Origin: Cellulomonas fengjieae
GTDB lineage: Bacteria; Actinomycetota; Actinomycetes; Actinomycetales; Cellulomonadaceae
Assembly (NCBI RefSeq): GCF_018388465.1
Contig: NZ_CP074404.1
Span: 682,001-746,000 of the forward strand
Direction: 5' to 3'
DNA length: 64,000 bases
How positions within the stretch are numbered: the first letter of the stretch is position 1; every line of letters begins with the position of its first letter. The notes under the pieces are model-generated. The model was not told the origin of the DNA and did no database searches. It worked only from the letters and a program-made list of their open reading frames with translations. The position numbers were made by a program, and so were the translations under genes. Of the stretch, positions 1 to 6,415 are shown one piece after another.

Positions 1-135
1 GGGGCCCTGGTCTGGGCGGACGTCATCCGGCGGGTGCGCGACGACGTCGCCGCCGCCGGCGGTCGGCTGACCGAGGTGGTCACCTCGGAGCACGACATCC
101 TCGACGGCATCGCCTGGAGCATCGCCACCCGCTGA
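1..135 (+). CDS. C-terminal end of an unidentified protein (possibly Ppx/GppA phosphatase)
   Basis: The window opens inside this gene, so only the last 44 codons are visible, ending in TGA at 133-135. The frame is open from base 1 and its codons have the strong third-position G/C bias of the neighbouring genes. The tail contains the string SEHDILDGIAW, which resembles the C-terminus of actinobacterial exopolyphosphatase/Ppx-GppA-type proteins as far as I can recall; that is a weak identification from a short stretch. It is followed by two copies of a palindromic repeat rather than directly by another gene, so it probably ends its transcription unit. Confidence 0.55.
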   Translation, partial: GALVWADVIRRVRDDVAAAGGRLTEVVTSEHDILDGIAWSIATR

Positions 136-148
136 CCTCCACCCCGGA

Positions 149-190
149 CGTCCGAGCAGAAGTGGGCTATAGCCGCCATCTGCTCGGACG
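149..190. repeat. 42-bp palindromic repeat, copy 1
   Basis: Perfect 12-bp terminal arms (CGTCCGAGCAGA ... TCTGCTCGGACG) enclose an 18-bp core centred on the palindrome GGCTATAGCC. It is followed by TTGCCGTGGGGG, a flank also found after copy 3. It lies just after the stop of the first gene, where a transcribed hairpin could act as a terminator, although no T-run follows. Confidence 0.85.
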
Positions 191-211
191 TTGCCGTGGG
201 GGTACGCGGGG

Positions 212-253
212 CGTCCGAGTAGAAGTGGGCTATAGCCGCCATCTGCTCGGACG
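212..253. repeat. 42-bp palindromic repeat, copy 2
   Basis: This copy is identical to copy 1 except for one C-to-T change in the left arm (AGTAGA). In RNA that change gives a G-U wobble, so the 12-bp stem is still paired. Only 21 bp separate it from copy 1, giving a tandem pair upstream of the padR promoter. Confidence 0.85.
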
Positions 254-289
254 TTGCGGGTTTGAGGGGGCGCGACACGCCCTGGCGCG

Positions 290-319
290 TTGTGGACAGT
301 AGTGCGCAATGTGTAATAG
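290..319 (+). promoter_or_regulatory. Putative promoter for the PadR gene
   Basis: TTGTGG at 290-295 and TAATAG at 314-319 are separated by 18 bp, a reasonable sigma-70 pattern in a GC-rich genome. This predicts a leader of roughly 105 nt. The leader contains a perfect 9-bp hairpin at 330-353 (GCGGGAGCC / GGCTCCCGC with a 6-nt loop). Confidence 0.45.
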
Positions 320-429
320 CGTCTCGCCTGCGGGAGCCGGAGGGGGCTCCCGCGCCAGCACGCCGGCTCGGTGCCGTCGGTCGCCCACCCGGGCGGCCGG
401 CGGCACCGGGACGCGGAACCGGAGGACGC

Positions 430-759
430 ATGGACACCACACAGCTGCTCAAGGGTGTGCTCGACCTGGCAGTGCTCGCCGTGGTCTCCGACGAGGACGG
501 CTACGGCTACGACGTCGTCCGCCGGCTGCGCGCCGCGGGCATCGAGGAGGTCGGGGACGCCTCGGTGTACGGCACGCTGCGGCGCCTGTACTCGTCGGGA
601 GCCCTGACGTCCTACGTGGTGCCCAGCGACGAGGGACCGCACCGCAAGTACTACGGCATCAACGCGCAGGGCCGGGCGATGCTCGAGGCCCAGCGCAAGG
701 ACTGGCAGGAGTTCGCAGGCACGATGGGCCGCCTGCTCAAGACGGAGGTCGTGCGATGA
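430..759 (+). CDS. PadR family transcriptional regulator
   Basis: This 109-residue protein has the winged-helix core of PadR regulators: the GYGYDVVRRL helix near residues 24-33, the recognition segment around SVYGTLRRLY (45-54), and a wing ending in the HRKYYGI strand. PadR proteins are dimeric cytoplasmic repressors. The frame is open upstream, but the ATG at 430 has a GGAGGA ribosome site five bases before it and starts exactly where PadR domains start. Its stop overlaps the start of the next gene (ATGA), a membrane protein with a HAAS domain. That PadR-plus-HAAS pairing is common, and the regulator probably controls its partner. Confidence 0.9.
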   Translation: MDTTQLLKGVLDLAVLAVVSDEDGYGYDVVRRLRAAGIEEVGDASVYGTLRRLYSSGALTSYVVPSDEGPHRKYYGINAQGRAMLEAQRKDWQEFAGTMGRLLKTEVVR

Positions 760-1877
760 GCGTGCTGGACACCACCGAGGTTCTCGACGTCGCCGGCTAC
801 GCAGCCGCCGTGCGGCGCAGCCTGGTCGACCTCGGTCCGGAGCTGGTCGACGACCTCACCGACGACCTCGAGGCCGACCTGGCGGAGGCGCTGGGCGACG
901 AGCGCCACGTCGCGCACGGCCGCGGCGTGCTGGAGCAGTTCGGGCCGCCCGAGGAGTACGCCGCGGAGCTGCGCGCAGCGGCGGGGCTCGCGCCGGCGGA
1001 GTCCCGGCGGCGCGTGCGGCTGTTCAGGGACCCGGTGGAGGACGGCCGGCGGCTGGGGCACTGGGCGTTGCGACGACTGCGCGCGCAGACGTGGTGGGCG
1101 CCGGTCGAGGCCTTCCTGATCGCGCTGCGACCGGTCTGGTGGCTGCTGCGCGGGTGGGTCGGGTTCTCGGTGCTGAACTACGTGCTGGGCGGGGCGCGGA
1201 TCGAGTTCATCCCCCGCGAGCCCGTGCTGCTGCTGGTGCTGGCGCTGTGCATCGTGGTCAGCGTCCAGTGGGGGCGCGGTGCGTGGCTGCAGTCGCGCTC
1301 GGTCTCCTGGGTGGGTGTGCTCGGGAACGCGACGGCGGTGGTCCTGCTGCTCCCCGTCCTCGCGACGGTCCAGGACCAGACCAGCCATCGCGACGCGGTC
1401 TACGACTCCTACGTCGCGGGGGCGTTCCACGGTGGCGTCCCGACGACCGTCGTCGAGGAGAAGCCGATGGACGGGGTCGTCGTGGACGGCATGGTGGTGA
1501 GCAACCTGTTCGTCTACGACGCCGAGGGCAACCCCCTCAGCGACGTGCAGGTCTACGACGACCGGGGACGACCGGTCCGCACCACGTTCGACAACGGCTT
1601 GGAGCAGTACTGGTTCCCCGAGGCCACGGAGCCGTGGTCGTTCGTCAGTCGGGTGGACTCCGACGGCCGCGCGCGGTGGAACGTCTACCCGCTGCAGGGT
1701 GCGCCGACGTCCGAGTTCACCTACGACGACGACGGGATGCGGGTGCTCCCCACCGGGACCAGCCCGGCGACGCCCCCGTGGCCGTTCGCCAAGGCGCCGG
1801 CGCTCGAGGCCTCGGCCGACGCCGAGATCGCGGCGGAGGGCGCGACCCCGTCGCCGACACCGACGACCGCTCCCTGA
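756..1877 (+). CDS. HAAS-domain membrane protein (PadR partner)
   Basis: The 373-residue product begins at the ATG that overlaps the padR stop. An N-terminal helical domain of about 80 residues (YAAAVRRSLVDLG, then a VLEQFGPPEEYAAEL segment) matches the HAAS signalling domain that normally accompanies PadR regulators. Two or three hydrophobic segments follow between about residues 115 and 205. The C-terminal 170 residues look like an exported domain with many Asp and Tyr residues and a Pro/Thr-rich tail. The partner relationship is known for the family; what signal the outer domain senses cannot be told from sequence. Confidence 0.75.
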   Translation: MSVLDTTEVLDVAGYAAAVRRSLVDLGPELVDDLTDDLEADLAEALGDERHVAHGRGVLEQFGPPEEYAAELRAAAGLAPAESRRRVRLFRDPVEDGRRLGHWALRRLRAQTWWAPVEAFLIALRPVWWLLRGWVGFSVLNYVLGGARIEFIPREPVLLLVLALCIVVSVQWGRGAWLQSRSVSWVGVLGNATAVVLLLPVLATVQDQTSHRDAVYDSYVAGAFHGGVPTTVVEEKPMDGVVVDGMVVSNLFVYDAEGNPLSDVQVYDDRGRPVRTTFDNGLEQYWFPEATEPWSFVSRVDSDGRARWNVYPLQGAPTSEFTYDDDGMRVLPTGTSPATPPWPFAKAPALEASADAEIAAEGATPSPTPTTAP

Positions 1878-1945
1878 GGCACCCCGGGAGCGCAGTGTGC
1901 GCATGATCACCGGGATCTGGGTGCACGCAGGCCTGCCCGCGCGGC

Positions 1946-1951
1946 TACCGT
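1946..1951 (+). promoter_or_regulatory. -10 box of leaderless ndh promoter
   Basis: TACCGT lies exactly six bases before the ATG at 1958, and there is no ribosome-binding site. The same TANNNT-N6-start arrangement recurs at seven genes in this window, which supports a leaderless transcript. Confidence 0.55.
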
Positions 1952-1957
1952 GGAAGC

Positions 1958-3454
1958 ATGTCTATGCCTGCGTCCGATGTCGCCACGACGACCACTGCGG
2001 CCCCTGCACCGACCCGGTCGGGTAAGCCCCGCAAGGTTCCGCGCGTGGTGATTCTGGGCGGCGGCACGGTGGGGCTCTACACGGCCCGTCGGCTGCGCAA
2101 GCGTCTCGGCCGGCGCGAGGCCGCGATCGTGGTCGTCGACCCGCGCCCGTACATGACGTACGCCCCCTTCCTCCCCGAGGCCGCGGCCGGGTCCATCGAC
2201 CCCCGCAACGTCGTCGCCCCGCACCGCCGGGCCCTCAAGGGCGTCGACGTGCTGCAGGGCAAGGTCAGCGAGATCAACCACGCCGGCCGCACGGTGCAGA
2301 TCACCCCCGAGGAGGGGGACCCGTACTGGATCACCTACGACCACCTGGTGGTCGGCCTCGGCTCGGTGGCCCGGACGCTGCCGATCCCCGGCCTGGCGGA
2401 GCAGGGCATCGGCTTCAAGAACGTCGAGGAGGCCATCGCCGTCCGCAACCACGTGCTCAACCGGATCGACGTCGCGTCGAGCACCTGGGACCCGGAGCTG
2501 CGCAAGCGCATGCTCACGTTCGTCTTCGTCGGCGGCGGCTTCGCCGGGATCGAGGCGCTCGCCGAGGTCGAGGACATGGCGCGGGCCTCGGTCAAGTACT
2601 ACAAGGCGATCGAGCAGGACGAGCTGCGCTTCGTCCTGGTCGAGGGCTCGCCCCGGATCCTCCCCGAGGTCAGCGAGGAGCTCGGCGGGTACACGCTCGA
2701 GCAGCTGCGCAAGCGGCAGATCGAGATCCACCTGTCCACGTTCCTCAACAGCTGCGTCGACGGCCACGTGGTGCTGTCGAACAAGATGGAGTTCGACGCC
2801 GAGACCATCGTGTGGACCGCCGGCGTCAAGGCCAACCCGGTCCTGCAGAACTCGGACCTGCCGCTGGACAAGATGGGTCGCGTCACCTGCAACGCGCGCC
2901 TGCAGGTGATCGACGCCGACGGCGTCCCCGTGCCCGACGCGTACGCCGCCGGTGACTGCGCCGCGGTGCCGGACCTGTACAACCCGGGTCAGTTCTGCCC
3001 CCCGAACGCCCAGCACGCGCTGCGCGAGGGCAACCACCTCGGCGACAACCTCAGCCGCGTCCTGCGCTCGGCCGAGCTCACGGAGTACAAGCACAAGAAC
3101 ATCGGCGCGGTCGCCTCCCTCGGCATGTACAAGGGCGTCGCGCAGATGTTCGGGCGCATCAAGGTGCGTGGGTTCCTGGCCTGGGTGCTGCACCGCACGT
3201 ACCACGTGGCCGCCATGCCGACCTGGAACCGCAAGATCCGCATCGCCGTCGGCTGGACCGGGGCGCTGCTGCTGCGCCGCGAGGTGGTCGCGCTCGGCAC
3301 CCTGCACGACCCGCGGGCCGAGTTCCGTGCCGCGTCCGTGCCGGCCAAGCCCCGTGCGGTCGAGCCGGGCGAGGCCGACCCCGCGCTTCCCTCGCAGAAG
3401 GCCCAGCCGGGCTCGCCCGCCGAGAAGCGCGCCGAGGGCGCGAAGAGCGCCTGA
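1958..3454 (+). CDS. ndh: Type II NADH dehydrogenase (NDH-2)
   Basis: NDH-2 is a single-subunit, non-proton-pumping FAD enzyme on the inner face of the membrane that passes electrons from NADH to quinone. The 498-residue protein has an FAD-binding Rossmann motif near residues 30-39 (VVILGGGTVG), a second dinucleotide motif FVGGGFAGIE near 190, and a third motif YAAGDCAAVP near 330 that contacts FAD. Its C-terminal region carries the hydrophobic and basic membrane-anchoring helices usual for the family. The first 25 residues are a Thr/Ala/Pro-rich extension. The start is supported by the leaderless promoter box six bases upstream. A tRNA gene follows 35 bp downstream on the same strand. Confidence 0.93.
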   Translation: MSMPASDVATTTTAAPAPTRSGKPRKVPRVVILGGGTVGLYTARRLRKRLGRREAAIVVVDPRPYMTYAPFLPEAAAGSIDPRNVVAPHRRALKGVDVLQGKVSEINHAGRTVQITPEEGDPYWITYDHLVVGLGSVARTLPIPGLAEQGIGFKNVEEAIAVRNHVLNRIDVASSTWDPELRKRMLTFVFVGGGFAGIEALAEVEDMARASVKYYKAIEQDELRFVLVEGSPRILPEVSEELGGYTLEQLRKRQIEIHLSTFLNSCVDGHVVLSNKMEFDAETIVWTAGVKANPVLQNSDLPLDKMGRVTCNARLQVIDADGVPVPDAYAAGDCAAVPDLYNPGQFCPPNAQHALREGNHLGDNLSRVLRSAELTEYKHKNIGAVASLGMYKGVAQMFGRIKVRGFLAWVLHRTYHVAAMPTWNRKIRIAVGWTGALLLRREVVALGTLHDPRAEFRAASVPAKPRAVEPGEADPALPSQKAQPGSPAEKRAEGAKSA

Positions 3455-3488
3455 TCAGGGCCTGCGCGACTGGCAGGATGTGGCCGGC

Positions 3489-3562
3489 GCCCCCGTAGCC
3501 CAACTGGCAGAGGCAGCCGGCTTAAACCCGGCACAGTCCGGGTTCGAACCCCGGCGGGGGTA
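3489..3562 (+). tRNA. tRNA with UAA anticodon and short (type I) variable loop
   Basis: A full cloverleaf can be drawn: acceptor stem 3489-3495 with 3555-3561 (a G-U pair at 1-72), anticodon stem GCCGG/CCGGC at 3516-3520 and 3528-3532, loop CTTAAAC with anticodon TAA at 3523-3525, and T stem CCGGG/CCCGG around TTCGAAC. CCA is not encoded. The UAA anticodon reads UUA (Leu), yet the variable loop is only ACAGT, five bases. Ordinary bacterial tRNA-Leu has a long variable arm, so the amino acid identity is uncertain. It may be an unusual or orphan tRNA rather than the standard tRNA-Leu(UAA). Confidence 0.8.
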
Positions 3563-3603
3563 CGAACCACGGACCGGCTGGGCGGGACCGCGTGCGGGCC
3601 GGA

Positions 3604-4995
3604 TCAGCTCACGTACGGCCAGCCGGACGAGTCCCAGGCCAGCCGGTTGATGCCGAGCCGCGCATCGCCCGCGTCGGTGTAGTAGTGGTAGAAGAGGACG
3701 GTCCCGTCGGAGTCCGTCAGGGTCGCGGAGTGGCCCGGCCCGTGGATCGAGCCGTGGCCGGCGAGGATCTGCGTGCCGCCGCCGCTGGTCATCGCGGTGC
3801 CGTTGCGGTCCACGTACGGACCGGTGACGGAGGACGAGCGCCCGACCGCGATGCGGTACGTGCTCTGTGCGCCCCTGCAGCAGGCGTCGAACGAGACGAA
3901 CAGGTAGTAGTAGCCGTCGCGGTAGTGGATGTCCGGCGCTTCGATGCCCCCGCTGCGTGAGGCGATCGACGTGATCGCCGTCCCGGACCGGAGCCCGGTC
4001 GCGGGGTCGATCGCGATGAGCTTGAGCCCCGACCAGAACGACCCGAAGCTCAGGAACCAGCGTCCCTGCTGGTCGACGACCAGGTCGGGGTCGATCGCGT
4101 TGTAGCTGCTCGACGCGGTGGTGCTGACGACGAGGCCACGGTTGGTCCAGGTGCCGGCGTTGCCGCTGGTGCTCGTGGCCAGGTAGATGCCGGAGGTCGT
4201 GCTGCCGAACGTGGACGCCGAGTAGTACAGGTAGTACTGGCCGTTGCGGTACGACAGGTCGGGCGCCCATAGGTCCCCGGTGGTGTGGGCCGAGGTCCAC
4301 GGCGTGCCGTTCGGGAAGGCGGCCCCGGCGTCGGTCCAGGCCGTGCGGTCCGAGGACGTCTTGAGCGGGATGCCGCGGCCGGTCGTCGCGACGAGGTACG
4401 AGCCGTCGGGCCGCTTGACGACGGTCGGGTCGTGGGCCCAGGTGGCGCCGGTGACGTTCCCGGGGCCGGGGTACGCACCGGGGGCGGGGCTGCCGGTGGC
4501 GGACCAGCGCTGGTTCTCGCGGCCGTTGCAGGTCCACAGGTGCACGGGCGTGCCGTTGGCGGTGCGCGACCCGTCGACGTCGACGCAGAGCCTCGACTGC
4601 TGGTGGACGAGCGAGCCGTTCGACCCCCACGCGAAGCGCTGGTTGGCGCCGCCGGTGCAGCTCCACGAGATGAGCGCGGTGCCGGCGGTGGTGCCCCAGT
4701 TCAGCGCGTCGAGGCAGCGGGTGCCGTCGAAGGTGCGCATCTCACCGGCGGACGTCAGGGTCCAGCCCTGGCCGGCGACGCCGTTGCAGTCCCAGATCTG
4801 CACGCCGGCGCCGGGCGTCGAGTCGTTGCCGTTGACGTCGAGGCACCGGCCGGACTGCGCGGAGACGAGCGGCGGCGCGGCGGCTCGAGCGGGTGGGGCC
4901 AGGGCGGCGAGGGTGGCGGCGGCGACCAGGGCGGTGATCGCCCCGAGGGCGGCGAACCGCCGGGGCCGACCGGTGTGGGTGCTGGCTGGGCTCAT
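3604..4995 (-). CDS. Secreted GH43 endo-1,5-alpha-L-arabinanase with N-terminal ricin-type lectin domain
   Basis: The 463-residue protein starts with a signal peptide (Arg-rich start, Ala/Leu core, cleavage likely after the ARA near residue 38). A ricin B/CBM13 domain covers about 40-165, with repeated QxW-type motifs (QGWTL, NQRFAW, NQRWSA). The catalytic GH43 five-bladed domain fills the rest. The three acidic residues of the family are visible in AHDPTVV (base), AIDPDLV (pKa modulator) and GGIEAPDIHY (acid). The DACCRG string is typical of the arabinanase subfamily of GH43. It should cleave alpha-1,5-arabinan outside the cell, with the lectin domain binding polysaccharide. The ATG at 4995 has a GAGGAGC ribosome site, and two LacI-type operators lie upstream. 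Confidence 0.9.
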   Translation of the reverse strand: MSPASTHTGRPRRFAALGAITALVAAATLAALAPPARAAAPPLVSAQSGRCLDVNGNDSTPGAGVQIWDCNGVAGQGWTLTSAGEMRTFDGTRCLDALNWGTTAGTALISWSCTGGANQRFAWGSNGSLVHQQSRLCVDVDGSRTANGTPVHLWTCNGRENQRWSATGSPAPGAYPGPGNVTGATWAHDPTVVKRPDGSYLVATTGRGIPLKTSSDRTAWTDAGAAFPNGTPWTSAHTTGDLWAPDLSYRNGQYYLYYSASTFGSTTSGIYLATSTSGNAGTWTNRGLVVSTTASSSYNAIDPDLVVDQQGRWFLSFGSFWSGLKLIAIDPATGLRSGTAITSIASRSGGIEAPDIHYRDGYYYLFVSFDACCRGAQSTYRIAVGRSSSVTGPYVDRNGTAMTSGGGTQILAGHGSIHGPGHSATLTDSDGTVLFYHYYTDAGDARLGINRLAWDSSGWPYVS

Positions 4996-5015
4996 GGTCG
5001 CTCCTCGGCACGGCG

Positions 5016-5031
5016 ATGTGAGCGCTCACAT
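5016..5031. promoter_or_regulatory. LacI-family operator upstream of the arabinanase gene
   Basis: ATGTGAGCGCTCACAT is a perfect 16-bp palindrome about 20 bp before the arabinanase start. It has the CG-centred pattern of LacI/GalR-family operators and is close to the CebR/CelR boxes of cellulolytic actinomycetes (TGGGAGCGCTCCCA). It probably mediates sugar-responsive repression of the arabinanase. No LacI regulator is encoded in this window. Confidence 0.75.
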
Positions 5032-5061
5032 TCGCCCGCGGCGGCACCGGTCAGCAACGCA

Positions 5062-5073
5062 TGAAGCGTTTCA
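5062..5073. promoter_or_regulatory. Second, imperfect LacI-type operator
   Basis: TGAAGCGTTTCA has perfect TGAA/TTCA arms and a GCGT centre, as in many LacI-family sites. Its centre is about 44 bp from the perfect operator, roughly four helical turns, which would allow paired binding or looping. Confidence 0.45.
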
Positions 5074-5377
5074 CCGGGTGGAAGCAGAAACTCGGTGCCT
5101 GCGGCCGCTTGACGACACCTGCACGTCGAGGTGCACGCGGTTCTTGCTCACCTTGCCCTCGGGGACCTGGAGGAACGAGAGCGACGGGAGCACGCCGGCG
5201 GGGTCGGCCAGGTAGGCGCCGTCGTCGAGCTCGTCGTCGGGCACGTCGTGATGGCGGGCCCAGGCGTCCCACGTCTCGCACCCGTCAGGAGGGGGCGGCT
5301 CGACGTAGCCGAGCGCCGGGCCCCCAGAACCGGGCCATCGTCGCCGGGCTCGCACAGTCGAACGTCACGCTCCACAT
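5071..5377 (-). pseudogene. Broken VOC-family (glyoxalase-like) gene
   Basis: The minus strand from the ATG at 5377 reads MWSVTFDCASPATMARFW, the usual opening of VOC-family proteins. It then loses frame in a G/C run near 5318-5325. The matching continuation (ALGYVEPPPPDG..., then LADPAGVLPSLSFLQVPEGK and NRVHLDVQV) lies in another minus-strand frame that ends at 5071. The C-terminal part expected after HLDVQV is also missing. This looks like a frameshifted and truncated remnant. It begins three bases after the stop of the siderophore-interacting protein gene, so it was once probably cotranscribed. A sequencing error could explain the frameshift but not the missing end. Confidence 0.65.
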
Positions 5378-5380
5378 GGC

Positions 5381-6241
5381 TCAGTCCAGCCCTTCCGCCG
5401 CCTCGGTCTGCTCGATCCCGGCCAGCCACTCGCGCTTGGTGGCGCGCCAGCCCTCGTCGTCGGCGCCGAGGCGCCAGTAGCCCGACACCGACAGCCGGTC
5501 CCGGGTGATCCCGCGGTCCACGCGCAGGTGCCGGCGCAGCTCGCGGACGACGCCCGCCTCACCGTGCACGAACGCGCTGACGGGCGCCGGCAGGTCGGGG
5601 AGGGCGACCACGGTGTCGACGAGGGCGAGACCGGCGACCCCGACACCCTGGTGCACCCACAGGACCTGTACGCCGTCGGGGGAGGCCAGCGGGATCTCGT
5701 CCTCGGCTCCGTGCACCTCGATCACCGCGTGCCCGACCGCGTCGGACGGCAGCCGCTCGAGGGCGACCGCGATCGCGGGCAGCGCGCTGGCGTCGCCCGC
5801 GAACAGGTACGACGCCGCGTCCGGGTCGGGTGACCAGGCGCCGCCGGGCCCCACCAGGAGGACCTCGTCGCCGGGCTGCGCGCTCGCCGACCACGGTCCC
5901 GCGATGCCCTCGTCGCCGTGCACCACGAAGTCGAGCGTGAGCTCACGCGAGTCCGGGTCCCATGCGCGGACCGTGTACGAGCGCTGGCGGGGCTGGGCGT
6001 CCGGCGGCAGGGTGGCGCGCACCGCGTCGAGGTCGAGCCGACCGTCCTCCCGCCGGGGACGGTCCGTGCCGGCGGGCAGGAACAGCACCTTGACGTAGGA
6101 GTCGGCGTGCGGGGACGGCTCGAACCCCGCCAGCCCTGGGCCGCCGACCGCCACGCGCACCATCGTCGCGGCGATGCGTTCGGTCCGGACGACCTCCGCC
6201 ACGAACGGTGCGGGGCGGGGCCGGGCCGGTGCGTCGGTCAT
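5381..6241 (-). CDS. Siderophore-interacting protein (FAD-dependent ferric-siderophore reductase family)
   Basis: The 286-residue protein has the N-terminal FAD-binding domain of the SIP family, including the RSYTVRAW flavin-binding motif near residue 95 and FVVHGDEGIAGPWS near 115. The C-terminal NAD(P)-binding SIP domain follows (LFAGDASALPAIA, then AFVHGEAGVVRELRRHL and the terminal SVSGYWRLG). Such enzymes release iron from imported ferric siderophores by reduction in the cytoplasm. The ATG at 6241 has GAAGGA upstream. A longer open frame upstream is the antisense shadow of the exporter gene. It is divergent from the RND gene, with a strong palindrome between them, and is followed by a broken VOC gene. 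Confidence 0.9.
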   Translation of the reverse strand: MTDAPARPRPAPFVAEVVRTERIAATMVRVAVGGPGLAGFEPSPHADSYVKVLFLPAGTDRPRREDGRLDLDAVRATLPPDAQPRQRSYTVRAWDPDSRELTLDFVVHGDEGIAGPWSASAQPGDEVLLVGPGGAWSPDPDAASYLFAGDASALPAIAVALERLPSDAVGHAVIEVHGAEDEIPLASPDGVQVLWVHQGVGVAGLALVDTVVALPDLPAPVSAFVHGEAGVVRELRRHLRVDRGITRDRLSVSGYWRLGADDEGWRATKREWLAGIEQTEAAEGLD

Positions 6242-6319
6242 CGAGGTCCTTCGTCGGAACGGGAGGTTCTGCGGCGGCCCACGGTAGCCGAGCCCGCGGG
6301 GCGCGGATGTGACCCGGAA

Positions 6320-6339
6320 CGTTCCCGGATCCGGGAACG
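6320..6339. promoter_or_regulatory. 20-bp perfect palindrome between the SIP and RND genes
   Basis: CGTTCCCGGATCCGGGAACG is self-complementary over all 20 bases. It overlaps a further 10-bp palindrome GGAACGTTCC at 6316-6325. It sits between two divergent genes, about 80 bp before each start, where a dimeric repressor site would be expected. It does not resemble the actinobacterial IdeR/DmdR iron box, so the regulator is unknown. Confidence 0.6.
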
Positions 6340-6415
6340 CCCCGACGCGGACGTGCGTTCTGGCACGTGGGCGCGGTTCTGCGTCACCTGTTGCACAGTC
6401 GCGGACCGGAGAACC

